Part shown: positions 21,562 to 29,872 of the stretch, in pieces
Layout: every line of letters starts with the position of its first letter
Position numbering within the stretch: the first letter of the stretch is position 1
Origin: an uncultured Mucilaginibacter sp.
GTDB lineage: Bacteria > Bacteroidota > Bacteroidia > Sphingobacteriales > Sphingobacteriaceae
Direction of reading: 5' to 3'
Length of the DNA: 64,000 nucleotides
NCBI GenBank assembly: GCA_903864275.1
Contig: CAIPFE010000019.1
Location: 186,001-250,000, forward strand
Notes under the pieces: generated by a model
Database searches by the model: none
What the model was told of the DNA's origin: nothing
The model's input: only the letters and a program-made list of their open reading frames with translations
Translations under genes and position numbers: made by a program

Positions 21562-22761
21562 ATGATAAAACTACATAAAGTTTGTTATTTGTTACCGCTT
21601 TCCTTATTATGCTGTAGAAAACCTTATACCCCGCCTGCTATTACCGGCAATGCGAGCAATCTTGTGGTGCAGGGTGTAATTAATGCCGGGGCAGATTCAA
21701 CTACAATAACGCTGAGCAGAACTGTTAAAGTTTTAAGCGCAAATACTTCAAACCCGGTTTTGCATGCCACGGTAGCTGTTGAAAGTGACCAGGATGTTTC
21801 TTACCCTTTAACCGAAACCAATAATGGCAACTATGTTTCGGCCGGCCTTAACCTCGATAAAACCCATACTTATCGTTTAAACATAAAGACCACCAACAAT
21901 CAGCAATATCAATCGGATTTTGTGCCGGTGGTTGTTACGCCGGCTATTGACAGCGTGGGCTATAATATATTGAACACCCCTGCCGACACCGGGATACAAA
22001 TTTACGCCAATGCGCACGATCCGGCCAACAACGTAAAATATTACCGCTGGGATTATAGTGAAGCCTGGGAATTTCATTCAAAATTTATTTCATTTTATGT
22101 ATCCAATGGCACCACCCTGGCAGTCCGCACGCAAGCTCAGAATGTGAATACCTGCTATACAAACGATGTGTCGAGTAACATTGTATTAGGTTCGACCGCT
22201 AAATTGAAACAGGCTGTAGTTTCTCAAAAACCGATCATATTTATTCCATCTACATCTGAAAAAATAGAAGCCGAATACAGTATTTTGCTGCACCAATACG
22301 CCCTTACCGCCGATGCTTATAACTTTTGGGTAAGCCTCAAAACAAATACAGAACAGTTGGGCAGTATATTCGACGCCCAGCCATCACAGCTCACCGGAAA
22401 TATTCATTGCATCAGCAATCCGTCTGAGGCCGTCATCGGTTATGTAAGCGCCTGTACGGTTTCGTCAAAACGAATATTCATATTAAACGCTAAATTGCCT
22501 GCATGGGTGCCTGTGTACCCATATGCTTGCTCTAAACCGTACTGTAACTTTATTAATGTTCCCCCGTTTTGCATTGATACGGTGCATCCGGGCTCATCAA
22601 GTTTTAATGCAGAGTTAGTAGGCCTGCCGAGTGCTAGTGTAGATGATGGCCTGCCCCCGTCCAGGGGAGATGAGTTGCCTGCTTATATTTTTGTCGTACC
22701 CCGTGAGTGCGGCGATTGTACGATAAGGGGTTCAGTAAAACCACCTCCTTTTTGGAAATGA
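21562..22761 (+). CDS. DUF4249-type lipoprotein
   Basis: 399-aa protein with a hydrophobic N-terminus and double cysteine (LLCC) lipobox near residue 17. After it comes the DUF4249 start pattern (NLVVQGVINAG, then ITLSRTVKV), a beta-rich body with many YRW and YNFWVSL segments, and a cysteine-rich last 80 residues (CSKPYC, CGDC). DUF4249 proteins are outer-membrane-associated lipoproteins usually encoded next to a TonB-dependent receptor; here there is none, so this copy is an orphan. Function unknown. Confidence 0.82.
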   Translation: MIKLHKVCYLLPLSLLCCRKPYTPPAITGNASNLVVQGVINAGADSTTITLSRTVKVLSANTSNPVLHATVAVESDQDVSYPLTETNNGNYVSAGLNLDKTHTYRLNIKTTNNQQYQSDFVPVVVTPAIDSVGYNILNTPADTGIQIYANAHDPANNVKYYRWDYSEAWEFHSKFISFYVSNGTTLAVRTQAQNVNTCYTNDVSSNIVLGSTAKLKQAVVSQKPIIFIPSTSEKIEAEYSILLHQYALTADAYNFWVSLKTNTEQLGSIFDAQPSQLTGNIHCISNPSEAVIGYVSACTVSSKRIFILNAKLPAWVPVYPYACSKPYCNFINVPPFCIDTVHPGSSSFNAELVGLPSASVDDGLPPSRGDELPAYIFVVPRECGDCTIRGSVKPPPFWK

Positions 22762-23492
22762 AAGAGGTGTATCGTACTGAAAAAGTTGACAATTTAGCTG
22801 ATTGATGCTGCGACAGATTTACACTTTATTTTCGTGCCCGGCACATTGCAAGCGTTCATGTTCGCGTTCACTTCGCACCAACACGGGCATTTTGATCATC
22901 GTGAACACTTGAAAATCAATAAGTTAATTTTTTAAAAAGTTTAAAAATGCAAAAACCTGCAATACGTCATGTCGTCTCAGCAGGGTCTCTCGCAGAGGAC
23001 CCTTCGTCGCCTTGAGAAATTGCAGCGCAGGGTCCCGATCCGTCGACCCTGCGGCAACAGGAAAAATAAGCAGCAAGCGTTCATGTTCGCGTTCACTTCG
23101 CACCAACACGGGCATTTTTATCATCGTGAACGCTTGAAAATCAATAAGTTAATTTTTTAAAAAGTTTAAAAATGCAAAAACCTGCAATACGTCATGTCGT
23201 CTCAGCAGGGTCTCTCGCAGAGGACCCTTCGTCGCCTTGAGATATCGCAGCGCAGGGTCCCGTTCCCGAGACCTCGCGGCGACTGAAGGGTCTCTTCCGC
23301 TATTGTTGGAATCATCTCCAACAAACCGTAATTTGTGGCTGACCAAAAGCACGCCGCGAAAAATTAAGTATCCCCGCTTGAATTAATATTGGCTGTTTTA
23401 GTATTACAGATAGATCCCCACATTCAATTGTGTGTTTCTCTGTGCCTCACCCTTATACTCAGAATTCGTAATTTGGCTATTTCGTTGCTAAT
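22762..23492. other. Gene-free repeat region
   Basis: About 730 bases between the DUF4249 gene and the PAS protein gene, which converge. Apart from the duplicated repeat at 22848-23281 it holds no supported gene. Confidence 0.55.
22848..23281. repeat. Tandem pair of ~208-bp repeats with double hairpins
   Basis: Two nearly identical units (22848 to about 23055 and 23073 to about 23281) lie 225 bases apart. Each ends in a GC-rich part with two hairpins: in unit 1 AGGGTC/GACCCT at 22982-23003 (with an inner CTC/GAG pair) and CGCAGGGTC/GACCCTGCG at 23026-23053. The second hairpin is degraded in unit 2. A third copy of the hairpin part is at 26441-26526. Small open frames here are by-products of the repeat. 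Confidence 0.8.
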
Positions 23493-25073
23493 TCAGGCCT
23501 GGGCGCCCGCTTGCCTGCCCTTGGGTCCCTTTTCGATGGTTGGCGCCTTAAGGTAAAGCTCTTTAAAAGGTGAGCCCAATATGCGCTTCGTAACAATAAC
23601 TGCTCTCGCGCCGTCAGTACATGCATCTTCCGCCATTTCAATGAGCGCCGTGTCCAGGCGTTCCAGTTCGGCCTGAATATAATTAAGTGTCTCCTTGTCA
23701 GCCGGGTCATGGCTTAGTATTTCAGTCAGGCCTTTCAAATTTGCAAGCGGGCTGCGGACCAGGTGCGACTGCTTCCAGGCTATATCCTGTATGCTGTTTA
23801 CGTGGTCTTGTATTTGCTTATACGCGGTTTTTAAGCTTTGTTCTGCTTTTTTGCGTTCGGTGATGTCCTCAAACTGGCTCACAAAGTATAGCGGCCCGCC
23901 TGTTTTATTGGTGACCGTTGCAATGTTGATGGAAACCCACACGGCGGTCCCGTTTTTACAGATATACCGCTTCTCCACCTTGTAGGCATTATTTTTATTA
24001 TTTAAAGCCTTGTCAATTACATCGCGGTGTTTCAGCTGATCGTCCGGGTGGGTCAGGTCCTGGAACGACATTGTCAGCAATTCCTGTTCGCGGTATCCTA
24101 CCAGGTCGCACATGCGTTTATTTACTTTCAGCCATTTCCCTTTTAATGATACCAGTGCCATCCCTACTGCGGAATGTTCAAATGCAGTTTTGAATTTCGA
24201 TTCGCTCTCCCTAAGCTTCTCCAATAGCTTCATCAATTTGGCCGAACGGTCGGCTACCCGTTTTTCAAGTTCTTCATTTATCACCAGCACTTCTCCCTCC
24301 GCATCCTTCCTGCGCCTGTCGAATTTGTTGAGCCACCTGGCAGTATACCAGATGAGTGCCAGTCCAAGCGCTATGAAAGATATTACAAGAAGCGATAGGC
24401 CCGTCTGCTGCGAAATGAGCAGGTACCTGCCGGATACAATTTTGACTGCGCCGAAGGCGGCCCCGACAATGATCAGCAGCAGCAGGACACGCCTCGCCAT
24501 GATATTGCCCACAAGGTTGCCGGTAAACAGCCCGGCCATCCCAACTTTGGGATGCAGCAACGACGTCGTGATCGACAATAAAAAAAGAAGGACAGCCGGA
24601 AAAAAGGCCATTGGGCCGGCAAAATCAAGCGTATAAAATAAAGGCAGGTCGTAAAGGTAGCCGATAATGGAGAGCGCAGACATCGCGGTAACCACGTGCA
24701 GCAAATATTGCGATATGGTAAGGAACACCCGCTTATCAGCGGTAAACCCCAGCAATGCCATCCCGAAGATCACAAAAGAAATGCCCGTTCCCGGGGCCTG
24801 GACGACGGACAAAATGCCTGCAATGATAACAAGGCATATTAATAGCCGAAACGCGGACCCGGTATATTTTTTAGTGGGTAATTGGGTAAGAAACAATGCA
24901 GCGCCCAGCAAAGCAAAACACAGCGCCATAGTAATCTGTACGGAACGGGTTCCCAGGCCTGTATGCTGTAAAAATACTAAATGAAACATTTGGCCGACCA
25001 GCACAAGTGCACCGGCTGTAATGCTTAACAGGCTTACTATGGTGAGGGCTTTTACGGTTGGAAGAGCTAACAT
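23493..25073 (-). CDS. Membrane PAS-domain sensor with H-box but no ATPase domain
   Basis: 526 aa. Residues 8-245 contain about eight membrane helices forming a sensor-like membrane domain; a coiled coil follows (about 255-295), then one PAS/PAC domain (about 292-412, ending ITERKKAEQSL). The C-terminal region has a histidine-kinase-like H-box, His437 in QSHLVRSPLANLKGL, and its dimerisation helix, but the protein ends about 40 residues later without the N, G1 and G2 boxes of a HATPase. It therefore cannot autophosphorylate as a normal kinase. It may need a partner, act as a phosphoacceptor or be purely structural. The last residues are basic and low in complexity. Confidence 0.75.
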   Translation of the reverse strand: MLALPTVKALTIVSLLSITAGALVLVGQMFHLVFLQHTGLGTRSVQITMALCFALLGAALFLTQLPTKKYTGSAFRLLICLVIIAGILSVVQAPGTGISFVIFGMALLGFTADKRVFLTISQYLLHVVTAMSALSIIGYLYDLPLFYTLDFAGPMAFFPAVLLFLLSITTSLLHPKVGMAGLFTGNLVGNIMARRVLLLLIIVGAAFGAVKIVSGRYLLISQQTGLSLLVISFIALGLALIWYTARWLNKFDRRRKDAEGEVLVINEELEKRVADRSAKLMKLLEKLRESESKFKTAFEHSAVGMALVSLKGKWLKVNKRMCDLVGYREQELLTMSFQDLTHPDDQLKHRDVIDKALNNKNNAYKVEKRYICKNGTAVWVSINIATVTNKTGGPLYFVSQFEDITERKKAEQSLKTAYKQIQDHVNSIQDIAWKQSHLVRSPLANLKGLTEILSHDPADKETLNYIQAELERLDTALIEMAEDACTDGARAVIVTKRILGSPFKELYLKAPTIEKGPKGRQAGAQA

Positions 25074-25392
25074 AAGGGGCTTTTTAGAACTGTCTTAGTA
25101 AAATAAAATACTACCGGATGCATCATCTTATTTGTCGCCAGTAAATCGGTTGCTAATTCCGGGATAAGTTTATTTCGTTTTAGAAAGAATGCCGCTGTAA
25201 TAAACAGATGCAATGTACACATTATTTATAGCGCTAAGTACCATTTGGATATAAATATTAATAGCGCGATTCCTCAACGTTCGGCTTCATTTTAGCATTT
25301 TAACTCCAATGTTTCTTGATTTAGCCCCGGTGCTTAAACGGGCATGGAGAATTGGAACGGGACTTGTAAACGTATTGCTAAACTTTTAAAAC
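25074..25392. other. Intergenic region between divergent genes
   Basis: About 320 bases between the PAS protein gene (minus) and a small + strand gene. No consensus promoter, hairpin or repeat stands out. Confidence 0.35.
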
Positions 25393-25674
25393 ATGGAAAC
25401 CAACTTTCAAATTTCACTGCACATTAAAACGCCCGCTGGATTTGAAACCTACGGCAACTTTGATCTTGGGTCAAACCGGGAGCAGGCTATGGCAATAGCA
25501 GCACAGTTTAAAGGCACTGATAACATATCTGCAAACTCAATTTTGTACATGGATTTTACGGAAGTACAGAACGGCATCCCGCTCCCTGTAAGGATAATGC
25601 ATTGTACGCTGGATGATATCACCTATAACATCCGCATCATCACAAGGGATATATTTAAAAATCTCAGCCTCTGA
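25393..25674 (+). CDS. Small protein of unknown function
   Basis: 93 aa, soluble, no signal peptide or membrane helix. The mixed alpha/beta pattern begins with an amphipathic strand (FQISLHIKTPAGFETYGNF) and includes a helix around EQAMAIAAQFKG. No family recognised. It lies 130 bases before the Hsp20 gene on the same strand. Codon use is like its neighbours, so it is probably a real gene. Confidence 0.5.
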   Translation: METNFQISLHIKTPAGFETYGNFDLGSNREQAMAIAAQFKGTDNISANSILYMDFTEVQNGIPLPVRIMHCTLDDITYNIRIITRDIFKNLSL

Positions 25675-25804
25675 TAAAATGACAGTTCAACTGAAATATT
25701 TTCAGCCAAAAACTGAAATTTTTACCGTTCCCCGGCATTGGTATTCAAGTTGAACTAAACAGGTCAGTTACAAATTAATTTTATCACATTAAAAAAAGAA
25801 AGCC

Positions 25805-26245
25805 ATGACACTGGTTAAATTTAACAACAACAAAGGAGCGAACGCATTATTGCCAGGCTTTAATGACGTTTTTGAATCGATCTTTAATGACACATTTTTT
25901 AATGACCGCATGGTAACCCGTGTACCAGCAGTGAACATCAGCGAAACTGAAGACCATTTCCAGGTAGAGCTCGCTGCGCCGGGGCTGAAGAAACAGGATT
26001 TCAGGATCAGCCTTGACCGGAATGTATTGAACATCACTGTAGAAAACCAAACTGACAACAGTGATGAAAGCAAACGCTACAACAAACGTGAGTTTAGTTA
26101 TTCGTCTTTCGTCCGTTCGTTTACTTTGCCCGACCAGGCCGACCACAACCGCATCGAAGCGCGTTATGAAGACGGCATCCTGAAAGTGGATATTGCCAAA
26201 AAAGAAGAAGCAAAAATGGCCAGCCGCCAGATTGAGCTTAAATAA
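25805..26245 (+). CDS. Hsp20/alpha-crystallin small heat shock protein
   Basis: 146-aa holdase chaperone. The alpha-crystallin domain spans about 38-130: it opens with VPAVNISETEDHFQVELAAPG, contains the KKQDFRISL and RNVLNITVE strands and ends with ARYEDGILKVDIAKKE, the family's most conserved block. A short tail ends RQIELK, a variant of the I-x-I type anchoring motif. Length is typical. It binds unfolding proteins in the cytoplasm under heat or other stress. A strong terminator follows directly. Confidence 0.95.
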   Translation: MTLVKFNNNKGANALLPGFNDVFESIFNDTFFNDRMVTRVPAVNISETEDHFQVELAAPGLKKQDFRISLDRNVLNITVENQTDNSDESKRYNKREFSYSSFVRSFTLPDQADHNRIEARYEDGILKVDIAKKEEAKMASRQIELK

Positions 26246-26259
26246 TTTTTTATAAATTA

Positions 26260-26289
26260 AATAACGGGCTGATTTTTCAGCCCGTTATT
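26260..26289 (+). terminator. Rho-independent terminator of the Hsp20 gene
   Basis: A perfect 13-base stem (26260-26272 paired with 26277-26289) with a TTTT loop, followed by ATTTTAT. It starts 15 bases after the hsp20 stop codon. The sequence is near-symmetrical, so it could also act on the other strand. Confidence 0.85.
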
Positions 26290-26348
26290 ATTTTATGCGG
26301 TATTCAACTTATTTGCACCAAATGAAATAAGGCGGAAAGTTGCCGCCT

Positions 26349-26364
26349 GTCCCCGTCCGGGGAC
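26349..26364. repeat. Short GC-rich palindrome
   Basis: GTCCCCG and CGGGGAC separated by two bases form a compact hairpin in a gene-free stretch after the Hsp20 terminator. Function unknown. Confidence 0.5.
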
Positions 26365-26440
26365 CGAATTTTACTTCAACATTCGATATTCAACATTCAT
26401 TATTCGACATTATTTTAACTTATCATAGCGTTCATATTTC

Positions 26441-26526
26441 TGTCTCAGCAGGGTCTCTCGAAGAGGACCCTGCGTCGCATTAAGATATTGCAGCGCAGGG
26501 TCCCGTTCCGGAGACCCTGCGGCGAC
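26441..26526. repeat. Third copy of the double-hairpin repeat
   Basis: Close match to the hairpin portion of the 22848/23073 units (shared words GTCTCAGCAGGGTCTCTCG and GCAGCGCAGGGTCCCGTTCC), with both hairpins intact. Flanked by runs of TTCGACATT/TTCAACATT words at 26381-26411 and 26640-26682. Confidence 0.75.
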
Positions 26527-26581
26527 GAGAAATTATCACCTTCCCGGCGTCAGGAAGTTGATACTATGAAAACTCAACAAT

Positions 26582-26620
26582 CCCCCCGGTTCAAGTGGGA
26601 CGCGTGTACTGGCGATGGGG
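26582..26620 (+). repeat. CGGTTCAAG repeat, copy A
   Basis: CGGTTCAAGTGGGACG followed by a G-rich end (GGCGATGGGG). It matches copies at 28291-28329 and, inverted, at 30418-30454. Confidence 0.6.
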
Positions 26621-26698
26621 TATGCTGAATATCGAAGTAAAATTCGTTATTCGACATTCGACATTCATTATTCGACATTATTTTAACTTCTCAAACGT

Positions 26699-27226
26699 TC
26701 AGATTTTCTCCAGGCCGCGTATCTCCTCCATGCGGGCTGCAGTTTCCATTCCATAAACGGGTAGCCCGGTAGCGTCCAGCATTCCAATTTGCAAAAGCAC
26801 ACTGGCCTGGTCCCAATAAATATGTTCGTGCGTTACCTTGCCGTCTTTAAAACCCACGATCACTACCAACGGAATTTCTACCCGTTTGCCTGTGGGGGCT
26901 ATGTTAGGCAGCATCCAGCCGATCTCGGTGTTGTGGGTGAATTTAAAGATCAGCTCGTCTACCAGCTGATTTTGGTCGATAGTTTGCGAAACTGGTACCA
27001 TTTCTGTATCCGCAGGAAAAAACTTGTTTACGGGAATTAACTTACTATAAAAGCTGCGTACCGCTTCCTGGCCAATTCCGCCGATGAGGGTAGGGATGTT
27101 GTTCAGGTGGGGATCTGCGGTCATTGTCGACAGCGTAGTATCCAGGTCTCCCCTCATCTCCGCATCGATATGTGCCTGGAATTGCTGTTTGATGGCTTGT
27201 TGTTCGTTGGTGAGTATCTTTTTCAT
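26699..27226 (-). CDS. NTF2/SnoaL-like protein
   Basis: 175-aa protein with the helix-then-curved-sheet pattern of the NTF2-like fold: an N-terminal helix (NEQQAIKQQFQAHIDAEMRGD), a central LVDELIFKFTHN strand, and HEHIYWDQASVLLQIGML near the end, which matches SnoaL-like ester-cyclase-related proteins. No signal peptide. The fold hosts small-molecule enzymes and binding proteins and the substrate cannot be predicted. The gene stands alone. Confidence 0.75.
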   Translation of the reverse strand: MKKILTNEQQAIKQQFQAHIDAEMRGDLDTTLSTMTADPHLNNIPTLIGGIGQEAVRSFYSKLIPVNKFFPADTEMVPVSQTIDQNQLVDELIFKFTHNTEIGWMLPNIAPTGKRVEIPLVVIVGFKDGKVTHEHIYWDQASVLLQIGMLDATGLPVYGMETAARMEEIRGLEKI

Positions 27227-27360
27227 TTGGTTAAGTTGGTTTTAAGGGCGGTTAGTTGGGGTGGGGGTTGCTTTTGGCGGTTTAAGCGAAGGCGGTTAAA
27301 CGAGCGTAGAGTAGCTTGCTTTTTTAGTATATTGCGTTTATATAATTTAAACAGGGTGTA

Positions 27361-27624
27361 ATGGAAGTGTTTTTCATCAAGTATCGAAAGATATTACTTT
27401 TTGGAAGTGTTTTTATGCTTTTGTACTTCTTTTATGAAATATACAGAGGCATAGTAAGTATAAATTCAGGCAAAACAGGGGGAGGCATCGGAACATTAAT
27501 TGATGCTGGTATATCACTATTTATATCGATTTACTTCTTCATAAATGTTCGTAAAGCAAATAGAACCTTAAAAGAAGAAAAAGCTGCCGCAGCAATAAAT
27601 AGCGATATCAATCCGGAGGGATAA
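27361..27624 (+). CDS. Small two-helix membrane protein of unknown function
   Basis: 87 aa with two predicted membrane helices (about 11-27 and 40-60) and a charged C-terminal tail (KANRTLKEEKAAAA). No recognised family. AT-rich like the following genes. The start codon at 27361 is the first in-frame ATG. Confidence 0.5.
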   Translation: MEVFFIKYRKILLFGSVFMLLYFFYEIYRGIVSINSGKTGGGIGTLIDAGISLFISIYFFINVRKANRTLKEEKAAAAINSDINPEG

Positions 27625-27649
27625 CACAAAAGCAATTTTCACTTTAAAT

Positions 27650-27731
27650 CTTCAAACACCTGTTAGTAATTTAAGCGTGGACGCTCAAATTGTCAGCGCT
27701 CAAGCGACGAAGCTTCAACGGGTGTTGAAAT
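27650..27731. repeat. Imperfect inverted repeat with inner hairpins
   Basis: TTCAAACACCTGTT (27651-27664) can pair, with one bulge and one mismatch, with AACGGGTGTTGAA (27718-27730). Between them are short palindromic words (AGCGTGGACGCT and others). It lies after a small membrane protein gene and could end transcription or be a small mobile remnant. Confidence 0.45.
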
Positions 27732-27783
27732 GAAACAATATATTAGTTAGAGGTAATTATAAGCAACATACAACCTGCACTAT

Positions 27784-28275
27784 ATGAACACAAAAGTACT
27801 AACCATTTTAATTTTGCCGTTACTTTTTTCATTATCCGCCAGGGGACAAAACCTGGATATGGACAAGTATGACATAAGCATCAATGATACACTGATTAGC
27901 AAGATTGATTTTATTAAAAATGGCAAGCGTTTGGACAGCACACGGCTAAAACATTTGACGTTTAAGCCAATTAGTGACGGTTATAAAAAAAGCTATTATC
28001 TCAATGGGCAGTTATATAGCCAGGGGGAAATTAAAAACGGAAAAGAAGATGGCTTTTGGACTTATTGGTACGACAATGGAAAAAAAGCAAGAGAAGGCAA
28101 TTTTGCCCAAGGCAAACAAGAAGGAACTCACAAATACTGGTTGCCGGACGGCCGATTAAGAGCAGAAGGGAACTTTAACAATGGTAAGTATGATGGTAAG
28201 TGGATTATGTACAAAGAGGATGGCTCTGGAAGTATTGAGCAAACTTATAAAAATGGTGAACTTGTCAAAGAATAA
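27784..28275 (+). CDS. Exported MORN-repeat-variant protein
   Basis: 163 aa with a signal peptide (about 1-21, ending SARG). From about residue 65 on there are three to four copies of the YxNGxxxxEGxxxxGKxxGxWxxY pattern of the MORN_2 repeat (for example GKEDGFWTYWYDNGKKAREG). Such proteins are widespread in Bacteroidota and some are labelled YwqK-type antitoxins, but no toxin gene is next to it here. Surface or periplasmic function unknown. Confidence 0.8.
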   Translation: MNTKVLTILILPLLFSLSARGQNLDMDKYDISINDTLISKIDFIKNGKRLDSTRLKHLTFKPISDGYKKSYYLNGQLYSQGEIKNGKEDGFWTYWYDNGKKAREGNFAQGKQEGTHKYWLPDGRLRAEGNFNNGKYDGKWIMYKEDGSGSIEQTYKNGELVKE

Positions 28276-28290
28276 TTTCTTTACTGTTCC

Positions 28291-28329
28291 CCCGCCGGTT
28301 CAAGCGGGATGTATAAACCTGCGGGGGAG
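28291..28329 (+). repeat. CGGTTCAAG repeat, copy B
   Basis: CCCGCCGGTTCAAGCGGG can form a CCCGC/GCGGG hairpin, and the repeat ends in GCGGGGGAG. It lies between the MORN gene and the DUF4304-like gene and is opposite in orientation to copy C at 30418-30454. Confidence 0.65.
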
Positions 28330-28352
28330 ATGATTGAATGGGCGTGCGGTCT

Positions 28353-29066
28353 TCAATCCAGTTTAGTTTCAATTCCCAATTCCTTCGCTAAGCCTTCAAC
28401 ATATTCTTTGTGTCCATTTTTGCTATTAGGAATTGCGTTTAAATAATTGTTAAACAATTTTGTCCCTCGCTCTTTGTCCTCCAACCAAACGATTAAAGCA
28501 ACATCCAACTTTGCCCTGCGAGTAAAAGTGTAAGGTGGAGTGCCAAAATTTTCTATAATTTTTTCTTTGCTGTCAACCCCTTCAAACCATTTATTGCCAA
28601 CTGTCAATATACCTTTACTTACTTCTTCCGCGATGTCGTCTACATTATTTGCAATTGTCCACCAATATTCCCGACCTTTCAAAAGTGTACCAAGTCTAAT
28701 CCTCATTTGGCAATCGTAGTCTTTATAAAATGTTTTACTTGTTGTTGGATGAAGCAATTTGTAAAGATCATGTACACAAACGCCAAGATTAGCAGCAAAT
28801 TTTCCATAGAGATTCTCTCGAAGTCCCGGCACTTCGTAGTGCTGTCCAATTGGATATGGACCTGCTTGAAAATTTATAACCTGGAAAATTCCTTTTTCTA
28901 TTTGCCTATTAAAGGTCCTGCCTTTTTTCTTAAAACCAAGTGGCTTGAGTGTTGTAAAAACGGAATTTTCAATCTGATCGAGAGAAGCTTTGACGCTGAT
29001 TTTTTTAGTTTCAGGTGGTGTTGGCTCACCTGCTTCCTTTGATTTTAAAAAGTCGAATAATCCCAT
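28353..29066 (-). CDS. DUF4304-like protein
   Basis: 237 aa. ATG at 29096 is also in frame; 29066 (MGLFDFLKSK) was chosen because the ten extra residues look non-coding. Residues about 25-150 match the DUF4304 pattern: FTTLKPLGFKKKGRTFNRQ, FQVINFQAG and LGVCVHDL. The C-terminal third is helical. Function unknown; related proteins occur scattered in accessory regions. It lies 35 bases downstream of the TIR gene on the same strand and so probably belongs to the same transcript. AT-rich, unlike the + strand genes to its right. Confidence 0.7.
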   Translation of the reverse strand: MGLFDFLKSKEAGEPTPPETKKISVKASLDQIENSVFTTLKPLGFKKKGRTFNRQIEKGIFQVINFQAGPYPIGQHYEVPGLRENLYGKFAANLGVCVHDLYKLLHPTTSKTFYKDYDCQMRIRLGTLLKGREYWWTIANNVDDIAEEVSKGILTVGNKWFEGVDSKEKIIENFGTPPYTFTRRAKLDVALIVWLEDKERGTKLFNNYLNAIPNSKNGHKEYVEGLAKELGIETKLD

Positions 29067-29101
29067 TTTGCTATGCCAATTTGTTGCGGTGTGCACATTG
29101 C

Positions 29102-29815
29102 CTATAGGCCATTTAAAACTATTGCGAGGTCGTCTGCCATCGCTTCTATGCTAATTTTAGAACTATCTAGAGCCACTTTATCTGCGAGCGTTGGGCTGTA
29201 CTTCAATACGTCAGCCTTCCCAATGTTATGCCAAACGGGGAGTATGACCTTGTTCCCATCCATTTCCCTTGCCGTCAGGCCATTTAACTCGTATTGGGGC
29301 CAGTTCTTGTCGAAGAAGGCCTTGGAAAGCACAACTATGCCAAAGTTAGAATTCACCAAGCCTTTATCAATCGATTGCCTTAAGCTGTCTCCTACTCTAA
29401 GTTCAAATTCATCATACCATACCATGAACCCTCGTTCCGTTAGCGCTTCAGCGAGTGGTCTAACCAGCGATTCTTTATCTTCGCTTGCATGGCTGATGAA
29501 AGCATCGTAACCGATTTCTTCAGGCGCTACTTTAGAATCTCTTGCGCTCATCCGAAGTATTATGCCTAAATGAAAAGAATAAGCCTCGTCTGAGTTTGGG
29601 AATCTTTGTTTAGTATATAGATTCATTGGGGTTGCACCTCCAATTACCCACCAATCCGGGTCAGTTTCATCGTCAATCTTCACAGAAATTATCACATCCT
29701 CTTGCTCAAATAACGTTAGTGTCTTAACATATCTTGCACTGAGGACTTTGCAATGTCCCTGAGAGGCAACGTACTGTCTTGATCTTTTAAGCAGTTCCTT
29801 AATGTCTAAAGCCAT
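29102..29815 (-). CDS. TIR-domain protein (candidate NAD-cleaving immune effector)
   Basis: 237 aa. The C-terminal TIR domain spans about 102-237: it opens YDAFISHASEDKE, has FMVWYDEFELRVGDSLRQSID in the middle, and Glu176 in NWPQYELNGL at the position of the catalytic glutamate of NAD-consuming TIR domains. The first 100 residues are a mixed alpha/beta domain without recognised family (contains DWWVIGG and a FHLGIILRM helix), probably the sensing or linking part. Bacterial TIR proteins degrade NAD or make signalling nucleotides after phage infection. Between the zinc-ribbon gene (57 bases) and the DUF4304 gene. Confidence 0.88.
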   Translation of the reverse strand: MALDIKELLKRSRQYVASQGHCKVLSARYVKTLTLFEQEDVIISVKIDDETDPDWWVIGGATPMNLYTKQRFPNSDEAYSFHLGIILRMSARDSKVAPEEIGYDAFISHASEDKESLVRPLAEALTERGFMVWYDEFELRVGDSLRQSIDKGLVNSNFGIVVLSKAFFDKNWPQYELNGLTAREMDGNKVILPVWHNIGKADVLKYSPTLADKVALDSSKISIEAMADDLAIVLNGL

Positions 29816-29872
29816 GGCGTGCAGTTATTCGGGCTAAATTAACGGGCTAAATTAAAAGGCTATGACTTTCAA

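Larger units (their letters stand above)
26290..26698. other. Repeat-filled gap between Hsp20 and NTF2-like genes
   Basis: About 400 bases holding a GC palindrome, the third double-hairpin repeat, a copy of the CGGTTCAAG repeat at 26582-26620, and two near-identical runs of ATTCGACATTCAT-type words, each ending in TTATTTTAACTT. No gene supported. Confidence 0.5.

Noticed and set aside
22924..23352. Two small minus-strand open frames (22924-23124 and 23149-23352) with identical C-termini
   Set aside because: They are the same 208-bp repeat read twice; the shared ends come from repeat duplication, not from a protein family. The frames cross hairpins and have no sensible start context.
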